Assembly: GCA_019232985.1 (NCBI GenBank) | Contig: JAFAMW010000048.1 | Location: forward strand, 1-64,000 | From: Roseateles sp. | Lineage (GTDB): Bacteria; Pseudomonadota; Gammaproteobacteria; Burkholderiales; Burkholderiaceae | Reading direction: 5' to 3' | DNA: 64,000 nucleotides | Shown: positions 1 through 10,190 of the stretch, piece after piece | Layout: each line of letters starts with the position of its first letter | How positions within the stretch are numbered: position 1 is the first letter of the stretch | The notes under the pieces: generated by a model | Database searches by the model: none | Seen by the model: only the letters and a program-made list of their open reading frames with translations | Told to the model about the DNA's origin: nothing | Program-made: the position numbers and the translations under genes

Positions 1-165
1 GCCCGCCACCGTGTTGCGCGCGATGTCGGTGCCGCCGAAGCGTCCGAGCAGCACCGCCTGACGGTACAGGGGCAGTCCGTCCAGGATCTTCGAGGTGATG
101 ATCCAGGAGATCGCGTTCTCGGTGAACAGACCCTTGGGGATCATCTGCGCCGGGCGCGCGGCCAG
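1..165 (-). pseudogene. IS66-family transposase remnant (internal fragment)
   Basis: Read on the minus strand this stretch encodes an uninterrupted segment containing ARPAQMIPKGLF, then ITSKILDGLPLYRQ and DIARNTVAG. This matches the middle of IS66-type TnpC transposases, where a pointer such as 'SKYADGLPLYRQ...RSTLAxWV' precedes the catalytic region. The similarity stops near 165 and nothing upstream resembles the N-terminal part, so the 5' end is missing; the 3' end runs off the window. The absence of an inverted terminal repeat or TnpA/TnpB partner inside the window fits a decayed copy. It lies just left of a tRNA fragment, so it probably belongs to a degraded genomic island. Family call from motif recall only. 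Confidence 0.72.
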
Positions 166-381
166 CCGGCGCCCTGCCGACGACAGAGCGCTTCCGCTGC
201 AATCCCGCCACCCCCTCGCACTGGATCGATTCAGGGCTGGCCTTGGAACGTCATGCATCGACAGCCCTGGGGGACTTTTGGGGGAGTGGTGGGTGTTATA
301 CTGTGCAGAACAGGGTGCGTCTTGTAGGAACGAACGGCACCGATTTGCTTGTAGATCAAACACTTGCGAGCGAGTCGGAAA

Positions 382-426
382 CTACGAACCAAGGGGTCGT
401 GGGTTCGAATCCTGCCAGCCGCACCA
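382..426 (+). other. 3' half of tRNA-Arg(ACG): island attachment-site remnant
   Basis: Starting at an anticodon loop CTACGAA (anticodon ACG) the sequence runs through the 3' anticodon stem CCAAG, a T arm GTGGG-TTCGAAT-CCTGC, the 3' acceptor strand CAGCCGC, discriminator A and an encoded CCA (424-426). The 5' half is absent: upstream bases (cggaaa) cannot pair with CCAAG and there is no D arm or matching acceptor strand. A tRNA 3' end starting at the anticodon loop is the classic product of tyrosine-recombinase integration into a tRNA gene. In such insertions the intact tRNA lies at the far end of the island. The island would therefore lie to the left, outside the window, and chromosomal backbone would start at about 427. 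Confidence 0.8.
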
Positions 427-774
427 GAATCAAGCAGTACGAGACAACGGGTTGGACGCGCAAGCGTCCGACCCGTTGCGCTTTCGCGGATCGCTCAAAA
501 AATGCTGGTGGCGGATCTTTTTGTGCGCTCCGTGCGGTCCGCGCTTAGGTCACGCTTAATACATGACGCTAGTGCCGCAGTGGTGACAGCTGGGCGCAAG
601 GGTTGATGGTTTCTTCACGTTAAGGTTAAAAAAATTCAAAGATCCTGCCCGGCCTTGCGGCCAGCGGCAGGCGCCCGGCGCCGGTGAGTGCGTCGATCGA
701 GATCCTGTCCCCGGCCTCCGGGGCGTGTATCACCCCCCGCACACCCTGCGCCAACTTCGCTGTTGTTAGTCCTG
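427..774. other. Intergenic region right of the att remnant
   Basis: No convincing gene is seen over about 350 bp. Besides the hairpin at 445-478 there are A-rich patches (499-504, 627-634) and a GC-rich stretch just before the hydrolase gene. The promoter of the hydrolase/ACP/ketosynthase operon should lie here, but no confident -35/-10 pair was found. Short overlapping reading frames here have no recognisable content. Confidence 0.5.
445..478. terminator. 15-bp hairpin with GCAA tetraloop
   Basis: The arms 445-459 and 464-478 pair over 15 positions with one G-T pair, closing a GCAA (GNRA-type) loop at 460-463. It lies 18 bp after the encoded CCA of the tRNA-Arg fragment, where a tRNA terminator is expected, so it is probably the ancestral terminator left on the chromosomal side of the att site. 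There is no immediate T-run, so efficient intrinsic termination is uncertain. Confidence 0.6.
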
Positions 775-1641
775 ATGTCGTCCCGCCAAGCCCCGTTCTC
801 CCAGGCCCGCCGCCTGATCCTGTTCCATGGTCTGGCGAGCTCGCCGAAGGAATTCGGCCTGATCCAGCACCCGCTGCGCCGGCTCGGCGTGCGCCTCGAG
901 TGTCCCGAAGTGCCCGGATACAGCCACGGCACGCTCGACCCCGAGGCGAGCTGGCGCGACTGGGTCGACGCCGGCGTCAAGGTCGTGCAGGACGCGCTGC
1001 GCGCCGACCCGAGCCCCTTCGTGCTCGGCGGCCTGTGCACGGGCTCGATGCTCGCGCTCGCCGTCGCGGCGCGCCTGTCCGAGCCCGGGCTGCAGGGCCT
1101 CGCGCTGCTGTCGCCGCTGGTCGCCTACGACGGCTGGGGCCTGCCCTGGTGGTACCGGCTGCGCCCGCTGGCGTTCGCGCTGGGCATCTCGGACCGCTTC
1201 GCGATGTCGGAGCGCCCGCCCTACGGGCTCAAGAACGAACGCCTGCGCCAATGGGTGCGCAGCCAGATGGAAGGCGAGGACGCGACCATGGTCGGCCCGG
1301 CCAGCGTGCAGCTCGGCGTCGTGCGCGAAAGCGAGCGCCTGTCGCGCCACGCAGTGCGCAGGATTCCGGGCCTGAACCTGCCGCAGCTCGTGATCCACGC
1401 GCGCGAGGACGAGATCTGCCGCCTGCAGAGCGTGCGAAGTGCCTTCGCGGCCGCGCGGCCGGGTCTGCTGCGCATGGATGTCCTGGATAATAGCTATCAC
1501 ATGATCACGGCAGACAATGACCGGCAGCAGGTGGCTCAGGCCCTGGCCGAGTTCGTCATGCACCTGCCGCGCGCGCAACAATCGGCGGCAGCTGCTACGC
1601 TGCCGCACTGGCCGGCGGTCGCCGTGCTGCCAGGGACCTGA
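775..1641 (+). CDS. Alpha/beta hydrolase with cysteine nucleophile, ACP/ketosynthase-linked
   Basis: A 288-residue cytoplasmic alpha/beta-fold hydrolase. An HG motif near the N-terminus (LILFHGLASS) forms the oxyanion region. The nucleophile elbow reads GGLCTGS with Cys88 where most family members have serine. Asp212 (HAREDE) and His242 (NSYHMI) complete the triad. Cysteine at the elbow is known in dienelactone hydrolases and PHA synthases, so an acyl-transfer or thioester role is possible. The gene is followed after 1 nt by an acyl carrier protein and then a ketosynthase, suggesting that it acts on an ACP- or CoA-bound acyl chain, perhaps for release or transfer. The ATG at 775 was chosen because upstream in-frame sequence has no family similarity. 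Exact substrate unknown. Confidence 0.78.
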   Translation: MSSRQAPFSQARRLILFHGLASSPKEFGLIQHPLRRLGVRLECPEVPGYSHGTLDPEASWRDWVDAGVKVVQDALRADPSPFVLGGLCTGSMLALAVAARLSEPGLQGLALLSPLVAYDGWGLPWWYRLRPLAFALGISDRFAMSERPPYGLKNERLRQWVRSQMEGEDATMVGPASVQLGVVRESERLSRHAVRRIPGLNLPQLVIHAREDEICRLQSVRSAFAAARPGLLRMDVLDNSYHMITADNDRQQVAQALAEFVMHLPRAQQSAAAATLPHWPAVAVLPGT

Positions 1642-1642
1642 C

Positions 1643-1888
1643 ATGAACACCATCGAACGACTGCAAGACCTGATTCACACCAAGTTCGACGTCGAGAAGA
1701 GCAAGATCGACCCGGACGCGGCCTTCGCCGACTACGACATCGATTCGCTGACCCTGGCCGAACTGATCTTCGCGATCGAGGACGAGTTCCACGTCAACGT
1801 GCCCGACTCGGCCGCGACCTCGGTCACGACGCTGCGCGGCCTCGCGCAACTGCTCGACGAGCTGCTCGCCGCCGCCCCCACGGCATGA
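1643..1888 (+). CDS. Acyl carrier protein
   Basis: An 81-residue acyl carrier protein carrying the phosphopantetheine attachment motif DIDSL, with Ser35 as the modified residue. Acidic helix-II residues follow (LTLAELIFAIEDEF), typical of ACPs that dock to ketosynthases. It starts 1 nt after the hydrolase stop and its TGA overlaps the ketosynthase ATG (ATGA), so the three genes are very likely translationally coupled. It is not flanked by fabD/fabG/fabH as a housekeeping ACP would be, so it is probably a dedicated carrier for a specialised pathway. Confidence 0.9.
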   Translation: MNTIERLQDLIHTKFDVEKSKIDPDAAFADYDIDSLTLAELIFAIEDEFHVNVPDSAATSVTTLRGLAQLLDELLAAAPTA

Positions 1889-3111
1889 GCGCCGGCCCGG
1901 ACCCGGTCCGCGTCGGCGTTGCCGGCGTCGGGCTGTGGAGCCCGCTCGGCCGCGATCTCGACGGCGCCTGGGCGCGCCTGATGGCGGGCGAGTCGGCCGT
2001 CGCGCGCATGGCCTTCGAGGGCCTGCCCGAGGTCGCTGCGGCGCGCGTCGACGGCGACGTCAGCAGCGTGCTCAGCAAGCTCCAGCTCGTCGGCACCGAA
2101 CGCGTGAGCCAGCTCGCGCTCGGCGCCGCGCGCGACGCGATCCAGGACGCGGGCCTCGGCGCCTGGGCCGAGCCCGAGCGCGTCGGCCTGTACCTCGGCA
2201 CCGGCATGGGCGGCGCGGCCACGCTCGACGCCGGCTACGCAGCGCTCCACAGCGGCCGCCGCCTGCCGCCGCTGTCGGTGCCGACCGGCATGGTCAACGG
2301 CGCTGCGGCGATCCTCGCGATGCACTGCGACATCCAGGGCCCGGTGCTCACCTATGCGGTCGCGTGCGCGTCGAGCGCCGTCGCGATCGCCGAGGCCGCG
2401 CACGCGCTGCGCCGCGGCGAGATCGACGTCGCGATCGCCGGCGGCACCGAATCCATCCTCGCGCGCGGCACGGTCGCGGCCTGGCAGGCGCTGCGCACGC
2501 TCGCGCCGCCCGATGCGAGCGACGTGGCCCGCAGCTGCAGGCCCTTCGCGCCCGACCGCGGCGGCCTCGTGCTCGGCGAGGGCGCGGCCTTCTTCGTGCT
2601 GCAGCGCGAACCCGACCTCGGCGGTCGCGCGCCCAGGGCCTGGCTCGCCGGCAGCGCGGTGCGCTGCGACGCCGTGCACCTGACCAACCCCAACCAGCGC
2701 GGCCAGATCGCCGCGCTCACGCAGGCGCTGCGCGCGGCCCGGCTCGCGCCGGCGGACGTGGGCTACTGCAATGCCCATGGCACGGGCACGGTCGCCGGCG
2801 ACCCGGTCGAATGCGCGGCGCTGCGCGCGGTCTGGGGCGACGCACTCGGCGCGCTGCGCCTGAGCTCGACCAAGGCCGCGCACGGCCATCTGCTCGGCGC
2901 GGCCGGCGCGCTCGAGGCGGTCTGGACCGTCGAGGCGCTGCGCCGCGGCGAAGTGCCGCCGACGGCCGGCGTGAGTACGCTCGACCCGGCCTGCGAAGGC
3001 CCGCGCCACGTGCTCGGCAGCGGCGAGGCCGTGCCCGGGCTCGCCCACGCGGTCAGCAATTCCTTCGCGTTCGGCGGCACCAACGCGAGCCTGGTGTTCT
3101 CCAGGGTTTGA
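1885..3111 (+). CDS. Beta-ketoacyl-ACP synthase (KAS II/FabF-like)
   Basis: A 408-residue thiolase-fold condensing enzyme, the usual length for FabF. The active site is complete: Cys161 in VACASS, His298 in NAHGTG and His333 in KAAHGHLLGAAG with Lys330 just before it. The C-terminal NSFAFGGTNAS loop is also present. It would carry out decarboxylative condensation of malonyl-ACP with an acyl primer on the adjacent ACP. There is no ketoreductase or dehydratase in the cassette, so it either borrows FAS enzymes or makes a short keto product that the upstream Cys-hydrolase processes. A dispersed structured repeat begins 7 bp after its stop codon. Confidence 0.88.
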   Translation: MSAGPDPVRVGVAGVGLWSPLGRDLDGAWARLMAGESAVARMAFEGLPEVAAARVDGDVSSVLSKLQLVGTERVSQLALGAARDAIQDAGLGAWAEPERVGLYLGTGMGGAATLDAGYAALHSGRRLPPLSVPTGMVNGAAAILAMHCDIQGPVLTYAVACASSAVAIAEAAHALRRGEIDVAIAGGTESILARGTVAAWQALRTLAPPDASDVARSCRPFAPDRGGLVLGEGAAFFVLQREPDLGGRAPRAWLAGSAVRCDAVHLTNPNQRGQIAALTQALRAARLAPADVGYCNAHGTGTVAGDPVECAALRAVWGDALGALRLSSTKAAHGHLLGAAGALEAVWTVEALRRGEVPPTAGVSTLDPACEGPRHVLGSGEAVPGLAHAVSNSFAFGGTNASLVFSRV

Positions 3112-3117
3112 ACTGAA

Positions 3118-3327
3118 GCCCCTCGCCCAGGTCCGCCCCGCTGAACGCGGGCGTTCCTGGTCGGCCGGCCGGCAAGCATGCCGTCCGGCGCTCACCAGCC
3201 GCGATCAAGCGCGCAGGCGCATGATCGGTGCGGGCTCGCTCCCCCGGGGGGACGAGCCGAGCGGCGGCATTGAGCCGCCGGTCGGCTCAGGCGGGCCGGC
3301 TTGGGAGCGGCCCGGCGCCGGCCCGAA
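3118..3327 (+). repeat. Dispersed structured 3' element, copy A
   Basis: Full-length copy of an element also found at 63782-64000 and, shortened and inverted, at 10047-10190. Conserved blocks are the left end GCCCCTCGCCC, then GCTGAACGCGGGCG, GGCAAGCATGCCG, GCGCGCAGGCGC, GGTGCGGGCTCGCTCCCCC and a right core including CCGGCTTGGGAGCGGCCCGG. Three hairpins can be drawn: GGC-AAGCAT-GCC, GATCA..GCGC-GCAG-GCGC..TGATC, and GAGCCGA..GCGGC-ATTGA-GCCGC..CGGCTC. It starts 7 bp after the ketosynthase stop, in the sense orientation. Confidence 0.85.
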
Positions 3328-3338
3328 TTCGTCGCTTC

Positions 3339-6529
<3,191 letters not shown>

Positions 6530-6533
<4 letters not shown>

Positions 6534-7840
6534 CCGAACACCCCGTGCAGGAACCAGCCCGGCGCGGCGCCGGCCGGGCGCTCGTGGAAGATCCACAGCA
6601 GGCCGCAGTGCGGGCCGTAGAACAGGTAGTAGTCGCGCTGCTGGCCGGCGCCGTCCCACCAGCCGCTCTCGAGCCGGTGCGGGCCGGCGATGCGCAGCAG
6701 CGGACCCTGGTGCTGCGGCTGCTCGTTGGGCGCGGCGAGGCGCAGCGGCGGGTCGAGCCGCCAGGCCGGCTGCGGGCCCGGCGGCGCAGGGCCCGCAGCC
6801 GGCGCGAGCCGCCGTTCGCCGGCCGCCGTGCCCGCGGCCCAGACCTGCATCGCGTCGAGCCGGTGGTCCTCGACGAGGCGCGCGCTGCGCACCCGCGCGG
6901 GCCCGAGCCGCACCGCGAGGCGCTCGAGCAGCAGGCCCAGCGCTTCGCGCGGCCGGCCGTCGCGCGCCTCGGCGAGCAGGCTGTCGCCCTGGTCGGGCAG
7001 CAGGCTGACCGCGCCGGCCGCGAGGCGCAGCTCGCCGGCCGGTGCGTCGAGCCGGGTCTGGCCGAGATGCTCGCCGAGCAGGCGCGTGAGGTGGGCGAAG
7101 TCGCGCGTCGCCGCGGCCGTGTGCAGCTGCAGCTGGCCGCCGCGGCCCGCGTCGCGCGGCCGCATCGCGTCGTGCTGCCAGGCCAGGGTGAAGTCCTGCA
7201 CGCCCGCGCGGCGCGCCGCGAGCCACGCGCACAACTCGCGCAGCAGGACCTCGGCGTGGCCGTGCAGCGCGGGCGCCTGCTCGACGCGCAGCGGCAGCTC
7301 GAGCCGCGCCTCGAAGCGCTCGGGCAGGCTCAGCCAGCGGTGCGCCTCGGGCTGCTCGGCGTAGGCGCGGTCGAGGCCCTGCAGCAGGGCCGGGCCGAAG
7401 CGCCGCGCGAGCGCCGCGCGCGGCAGGCCGCGCACATCGCCGAGGCGGCGGCAGCCGAGGCGCTCGAGCATCGGTTGCTGCGCGGCGACCGCGCTGACCG
7501 TGTGCAGCGGCAGCGCGTCGAGCGGCGTGGCCGCGGGGGCGCCCGCGCGCAGCCGCGCGAGCGCCGCGTGGGCGCTCGCGGACCAGGCCGAGACCTGCAG
7601 CGCGAGCCCGGCCGCCGCGGCGCTCGCGTGGAGGCGCTCGAGCAGGCGCGCGGGGCCGCCGAACAGGCGCAGGCTCGCCTCGACCTCGAGCACGATGGCT
7701 TCTTCGAGGCGCGCGACGCGCGGGCTGAACTGCAACCCCAGCCAGGCCGTGGACTGCAGCAGGGCTTCGGTCGCGTCGAGCGCCGGCGGGGCCGCGGCGG
7801 CGTCAGGGGCCGGCGTGGGCAGCAGGGCGAGCCAGCGCAT
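6530..7840 (-). CDS. imuB: ImuB, Y-family polymerase-like mutasome adaptor
   Basis: A 436-residue Y-family-like protein. The N-terminus (MRWLALLPTP) lacks the acidic DMDAFF-type motif of active DinB polymerases, as in other ImuB proteins that act as catalytically dead hubs linking beta clamp, ImuA and DnaE2. A helix-hairpin-helix-like region (RLGDVRGLPRAALARRFG) is visible at about residues 131-148. The C-terminus ends with the typical DYYLFYGPHCGLLWIFHE block. It overlaps the end of imuA by 38 nt and the start of dnaE2 by 4 nt, indicating tight translational coupling. Confidence 0.92.
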
Positions 7841-8582
7841 GGTCGTCGAGCAGGGCAGGCTGGACAGGGGCGGCCGTGGGCACGCCCGGGACCCGCTGGC
7901 CGGACCGCGCCGGGAACTGCGCGGCGCGCATGCGCGGCGTCAGCAGCGGCGCGAGCGCGGGCGGCGTCGCGTCGAGCGCGAGCCAGCCCTCGAGCGCCGG
8001 GCCGCGGCGCTTGAGCACGCACAGCCCGATCTGCCAGGGCCCTTGCGCGCGCAGCTGCACGCGCAGCGGTGCGGCCGAAGCCTGGGCCGCGGCGGCCGGC
8101 GCGCGGAACACGAAGATCGGCACATGGCTCGCGAGCGCATGGGCCTGCAGGCGGCGCAGCTGCGGCGGGCCCGCGTCGCGCGGCAGCCAGGCGAGCACGG
8201 CGCCGCCGTCGCCGCTGCGGATCGCCTGCTCGGTGGCCCAGAGCAGCTGCTGCGGCGTGTCGGGCGCGATCCAGATCAGCGGGCCGGCGGCGGCCAGCCC
8301 CGGCAGGTGCGGCTCGTGCGGCGGGCCGATCAGCAGCAGCGGGCGCGCGCGGCGCGCGAGCGCGGGCGCGAGCAGGCGCCATTCGAGCGCACCGGCCTGC
8401 GGCAGCAGGACTTCATTGAGCCCGCCGAGCGCCCAGCCGCCGCCGGGCAGCTCGGCGTCGAGCCGCGCGTGGCCGCTCGGCAGGCCCGCGCGCGAGCGGT
8501 CGAGCTCGTCGGCACGGCGCAGCTGCGGGGGCAATGGCGCGGGCGAGGCGGCTGGGCCGGTGGAGGGCGTGGGGGAATGCAT
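7803..8582 (-). CDS. imuA: ImuA, SOS mutasome RecA-like accessory protein
   Basis: About 260 residues, first gene of the mutasome operon. It is a RecA/SulA-like protein: the region LDAELPGGGWALGGLNEVL matches the ImuA N-terminal part, followed by LLLIGPP and WIAPD segments of a degenerate P-loop domain. ATG at 8582 is used; a TTG 6 nt upstream (8588) is in frame. Either start lies only 4-10 bp from the LexA box, so the transcript is probably leaderless or nearly so. No further Met codon occurs in the N-terminal part. The C-terminal tail after about residue 225 is Ala/Pro-rich. Confidence 0.9.
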   Translation of the reverse strand: MHSPTPSTGPAASPAPLPPQLRRADELDRSRAGLPSGHARLDAELPGGGWALGGLNEVLLPQAGALEWRLLAPALARRARPLLLIGPPHEPHLPGLAAAGPLIWIAPDTPQQLLWATEQAIRSGDGGAVLAWLPRDAGPPQLRRLQAHALASHVPIFVFRAPAAAAQASAAPLRVQLRAQGPWQIGLCVLKRRGPALEGWLALDATPPALAPLLTPRMRAAQFPARSGQRVPGVPTAAPVQPALLDDHALARPAAHAGP

Positions 8583-8592
8583 GGCCAAAATA

Positions 8593-8608
8593 CTGTATAT
8601 ACGTACAG
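8593..8608. promoter_or_regulatory. LexA (SOS) box
   Basis: CTGTATATACGTACAG matches the CTGT-N8-ACAG LexA operator with both half-sites perfect, and pairing extends outward one or two bases (TA..TA). It lies between imuA (minus) and a 98-codon gene (plus), 10 bp from the imuA ATG and 39 bp from the ATG at 8648. One LexA dimer could therefore silence both promoters. Confidence 0.93.
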
Positions 8609-8647
8609 TATATGTATCCGACCCGTGCGCGCAAGAGAATCCCCGCC

Positions 8648-8944
8648 ATGAACGACGACTTCTTCACCCTTCCGGACTTCAAGCCCGAGCAGGCGCTGCT
8701 CAACCTCAAGCGCGGCCTGCGCGACCTGCGCTCGCTGCAGGAGCGTGGCGATTCGTTCGAGCTGCAGGGCCAGCCGGTGCTGCAGCTCTCGGTCGACGCG
8801 AAGCTGCTGCACGCGAAGCTCGCGCGCAAGCCCGCGCGCAGCCCCGAGTGGGACCGGAAGACGTGCAAGAACAGCGCCGACGTGCGTGCGCTGCAGGACG
8901 AGATCAAGCGTCGGCTGCTGCGCTGGACCGACGAGACGCCGTAA
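8648..8944 (+). CDS. Small protein divergent from imuA, likely SOS-regulated, function unknown
   Basis: A 98-residue soluble, charged protein (MNDDFFTLPDFKPEQAL...). No signal peptide or membrane segment is visible. The N-terminal half looks helical, with the repeated pattern LLNLKRGLRDLRSLQERG; the C-terminal half is basic (LARKPARSPEWDRKTCKN) and ends in a helix RALQDEIKRRLLRW. I do not recognise the family. It shares the LexA box at 8593-8608 with imuA and has a purine-rich AAGAGA ahead of the ATG, so it is likely expressed on DNA damage. It ends directly against the convergent gene at 8945 with no spacer. Confidence 0.75.
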   Translation: MNDDFFTLPDFKPEQALLNLKRGLRDLRSLQERGDSFELQGQPVLQLSVDAKLLHAKLARKPARSPEWDRKTCKNSADVRALQDEIKRRLLRWTDETP

Positions 8945-9493
8945 TCAGCGCAGCGCGAGCTGGGCCGTCGGCGGGTCGAGCGCGACGCTTGCGCGCAGTG
9001 TCGCGGCGGCCATACGGCTGGCCGGCGCGGGCGCCTGGCTCGCCGCGAGCAGGTGCTGGGGCACCGGCGCGTGCGGCGCCGCGGCTGCGAGCGCGCGACC
9101 GCTCATCGCCCATTCGGCCGCGCCGCCGACGAGCCAGTGGACCTGGGCGCGGCTGATATTGCGCAGCGACGCGACGAGCGCCTGCGCGCGCGCGTCGCCG
9201 GGCTCGCCGTAGACGACGAGGTCGCGCGACAGGTCGATGCCGGCGCGCGAGACCGCGGCCTCGAGCGCGCCGAGGTCGCGGCGGGCGAGCCAGGCGTCGA
9301 GCGCCGCGGCGTCGATATGCAGGGCGCCGGGCAGGCCCGCGGCCGCGTCGGCGCGCACGTCCCACGCGATCGCGCCCTGGGCCAGCACGGCCTCGCTGGC
9401 CGGCGCCGACAGCGCGTCGGCGCGCGCGTTGCCGGCGGCGACGAGGGTGGCGAGGGTGGCGAGAACGGCGAGGGCGAGCGAGCGCTTGAGCAT
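8945..9493 (-). CDS. Exported rhodanese-like protein lacking the catalytic cysteine
   Basis: 182 residues with a clear Sec signal peptide ([18 protein letters not shown] then AAGNARA). The mature part has a rhodanese layout: AIAWDVRAD near the start, then PGALHID, and [20 protein letters not shown] where active enzymes have the VYCxxG active-site loop. The cysteine is replaced by glycine, so sulfurtransferase activity is unlikely and a binding or structural role in the periplasm is more probable. The C-terminal 40 residues are Ala/Pro-rich. Rhodanese assignment is by motif order only. Its stop abuts the convergent gene's stop. Confidence 0.68.
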   Translation of the reverse strand: MLKRSLALAVLATLATLVAAGNARADALSAPASEAVLAQGAIAWDVRADAAAGLPGALHIDAAALDAWLARRDLGALEAAVSRAGIDLSRDLVVYGEPGDARAQALVASLRNISRAQVHWLVGGAAEWAMSGRALAAAAPHAPVPQHLLAASQAPAPASRMAAATLRASVALDPPTAQLALR

Positions 9494-9581
9494 GAACGCG
9501 ACTCTAGGGTCGGCCCTTGTGCGCGTCCAATACAGAGTCGCAGGATCTTTATTTCAAAACCGCATAAAGAAGCGGCCGGGC

Positions 9582-10034
9582 TCAGGCCGCCGGCGGCGCG
9601 ACCCGCAGCGGGATCGTCACGGGCCCGTCGTTGACGAGGCTGACCTGCATGTCGGCGCCGAAGCGCCCGCATTCGACGCGGCCGTGGCGCGCGCGCGCCT
9701 CGGCGAGGAAATGCTCGTAGAGCCGGCGCCCCTCGTCGGCCGGCGCGGCGGCCGTGAAGTTCGGCCGGTTGCCGCTCGCGGTGTCGGCCGCGAGCGTGAA
9801 CTGCGAGACGACGAGCAGGCCGCCGCCGACGTCGACGACGCTGCGGTTCATCTTGCCGGCGGCGTCGGCGAACACACGCAGCTTGAGGATCTTGTCGAGC
9901 AGTTTGTCGGCCTCGGCCGCGCCGTCGCCGCGCTCGGCGCAGACGAGCACGAGCAGGCCCTGGTCGATCGCGCCGATCGTCGCGCCGTCGACCTCGACGG
10001 CCGCGCGCCGAACGCGCTGGAGCACGGCGATCAT
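9582..10034 (-). CDS. dtd: D-aminoacyl-tRNA deacylase
   Basis: A 150-residue DTD, full length for the family. It hydrolyses D-amino acids (and mischarged glycine) from tRNA in the cytoplasm. Signature motifs are present: SQFTL at the active-site strand, [11 protein letters not shown], and the C-terminal NDGPVTIPL containing the cross-subunit Gly-Pro motif. The start ATG at 10034 gives the canonical MIAVLQRV N-terminus; open sequence upstream is repeat DNA. A dispersed repeat (10047-10190) separates it from the cation-efflux gene. The 88 bp downstream hold no gene. Confidence 0.95.
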   Translation of the reverse strand: MIAVLQRVRRAAVEVDGATIGAIDQGLLVLVCAERGDGAAEADKLLDKILKLRVFADAAGKMNRSVVDVGGGLLVVSQFTLAADTASGNRPNFTAAAPADEGRRLYEHFLAEARARHGRVECGRFGADMQVSLVNDGPVTIPLRVAPPAA

Positions 10035-10046
10035 GCTCGACCCGCC

Positions 10047-10190
10047 ACTCCGGGGTATTTCGGGCCGGCGCCGGGCCGCTCCCAAGCCGGTCCGCCGGGA
10101 CCGGCCTGCGGCTCAACGCCGCGGGTCGGTTCGCCCCCACGGGGGGCCGACTGGGCTGGCCCGCGTTCAGCGGGGCGAGACCGGGCGGGG
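10047..10190 (-). repeat. Dispersed structured 3' element, copy B (short form)
   Basis: Inverted relative to copies A and C. On the minus strand it shows the left block CGCCCGGTCTCGCC then GCTGAACGCGGG, a hairpin GCGGC-GTTGA-GCCGC, and the right core from GGCTTGGGAGCGG to CCCGAAATACC. It lacks the AAGCAT and GCAG hairpins present in A and C, a deletion of about 75 bp. The left end lies inside the 3' end of the cation-efflux gene and supplies its last codons and stop. Confidence 0.82.

Noticed and set aside
345..426. Complete tRNA gene
   Set aside because: Only the 3' half can be folded. No D arm or 5' acceptor strand complementary to CAGCCGC is present upstream.
3118..3327. Possible small coding genes within the dispersed element
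   Set aside because: Short frames exist on both strands but differ between copies, while hairpin pairing is preserved. Structure, not coding, is conserved.
6534..7232. Possible N-terminal extension of DnaE2 (about 233 codons)
   Set aside because: The frame is open only because of high GC. The sequence is Arg/Ala-rich, overlaps imuB in another frame, and the ATG at 6533 overlapping the imuB stop gives the canonical DnaE2 N-terminus.
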